Source of the DNA: Fibrobacteraceae bacterium
Lineage (GTDB): Bacteria; Fibrobacterota; Fibrobacteria; Fibrobacterales; Fibrobacteraceae
Direction: 5' to 3'
DNA length: 5,426 nt
NCBI GenBank assembly: GCA_023231365.1
Contig: JALNVO010000194.1
Coordinates: 1-5,426, forward strand
Position 1 is the first letter of the stretch. Each line of letters opens with the position of its first letter. The translations under genes were made by a program, and so were the position numbers. The notes under the pieces are model-generated. The model saw only the letters and a program-made list of their open reading frames with translations. It did not search any database and was not told the DNA's origin. Of this stretch, positions 5,370-5,426 are shown piece after piece.

Positions 5370-5426
5370 GTCACCCCGGACGATACCTATGTGTAAATGC
5401 GCCTCCTAAATGTCACCCCGGACGAC
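5370..5426. repeat. Direct repeat GTCACCCCGGACGA, two copies, the second cut by the window edge
   Basis: The 14-mer GTCACCCCGGACGA occurs at 5370-5383 and again at 5412-5425, 42 bases apart. Its GTCA-plus-CCGG pattern is related to one arm of the palindrome at 5293-5313 read on the opposite strand. This suggests half-copies of one interspersed repeat family. The second copy may continue into a full palindrome beyond the window. Confidence 0.6.

Overview
The window looks like a chromosomal segment of a Fibrobacter-like bacterium (phylum Fibrobacterota). This rests on a secreted cellulase-like glycoside hydrolase, an isoleucyl-tRNA synthetase of the eukaryote-like type 2 class, moderate GC content and long gene-poor spacers full of inverted repeats. 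The placement is an inference from gene content, not from a database match.

All real genes lie on the minus strand. From right to left: (i) about 4919-5426 has no gene. It holds short GC-rich interspersed repeats (5293-5426) and a compact set of nested inverted repeats at 4990-5189. (ii) ileS (1733-4918) is intact, has a weak promoter candidate just upstream and an intrinsic terminator right after its stop. (iii) 1000-1676 has no supported gene, but 1118-1494 is unusually dense in perfect hairpins, three of which share the core AAGCAAGCTT with a CAAG loop. (iv) 622-966 is a truncated IS200/IS605-type Y1 transposase gene with hairpins at both ends. (v) 317-621 is a spacer with a small terminator-like structure. 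(vi) 1-316 is the 5' end of a secreted glycoside hydrolase gene that runs off the left edge.

The genes do not form one functional system. ileS is a housekeeping translation gene, the hydrolase belongs to extracellular polysaccharide breakdown, and the transposase is a decayed mobile-element relic. The most interesting material is non-coding: the roughly 200-bp nested palindromic element upstream of ileS and the roughly 380-bp hairpin array downstream of it. Both show complementary arms at several nesting levels, as expected for structured RNA or for a palindrome-rich mobile or repeat element. Neither can be identified with certainty from this sequence alone.
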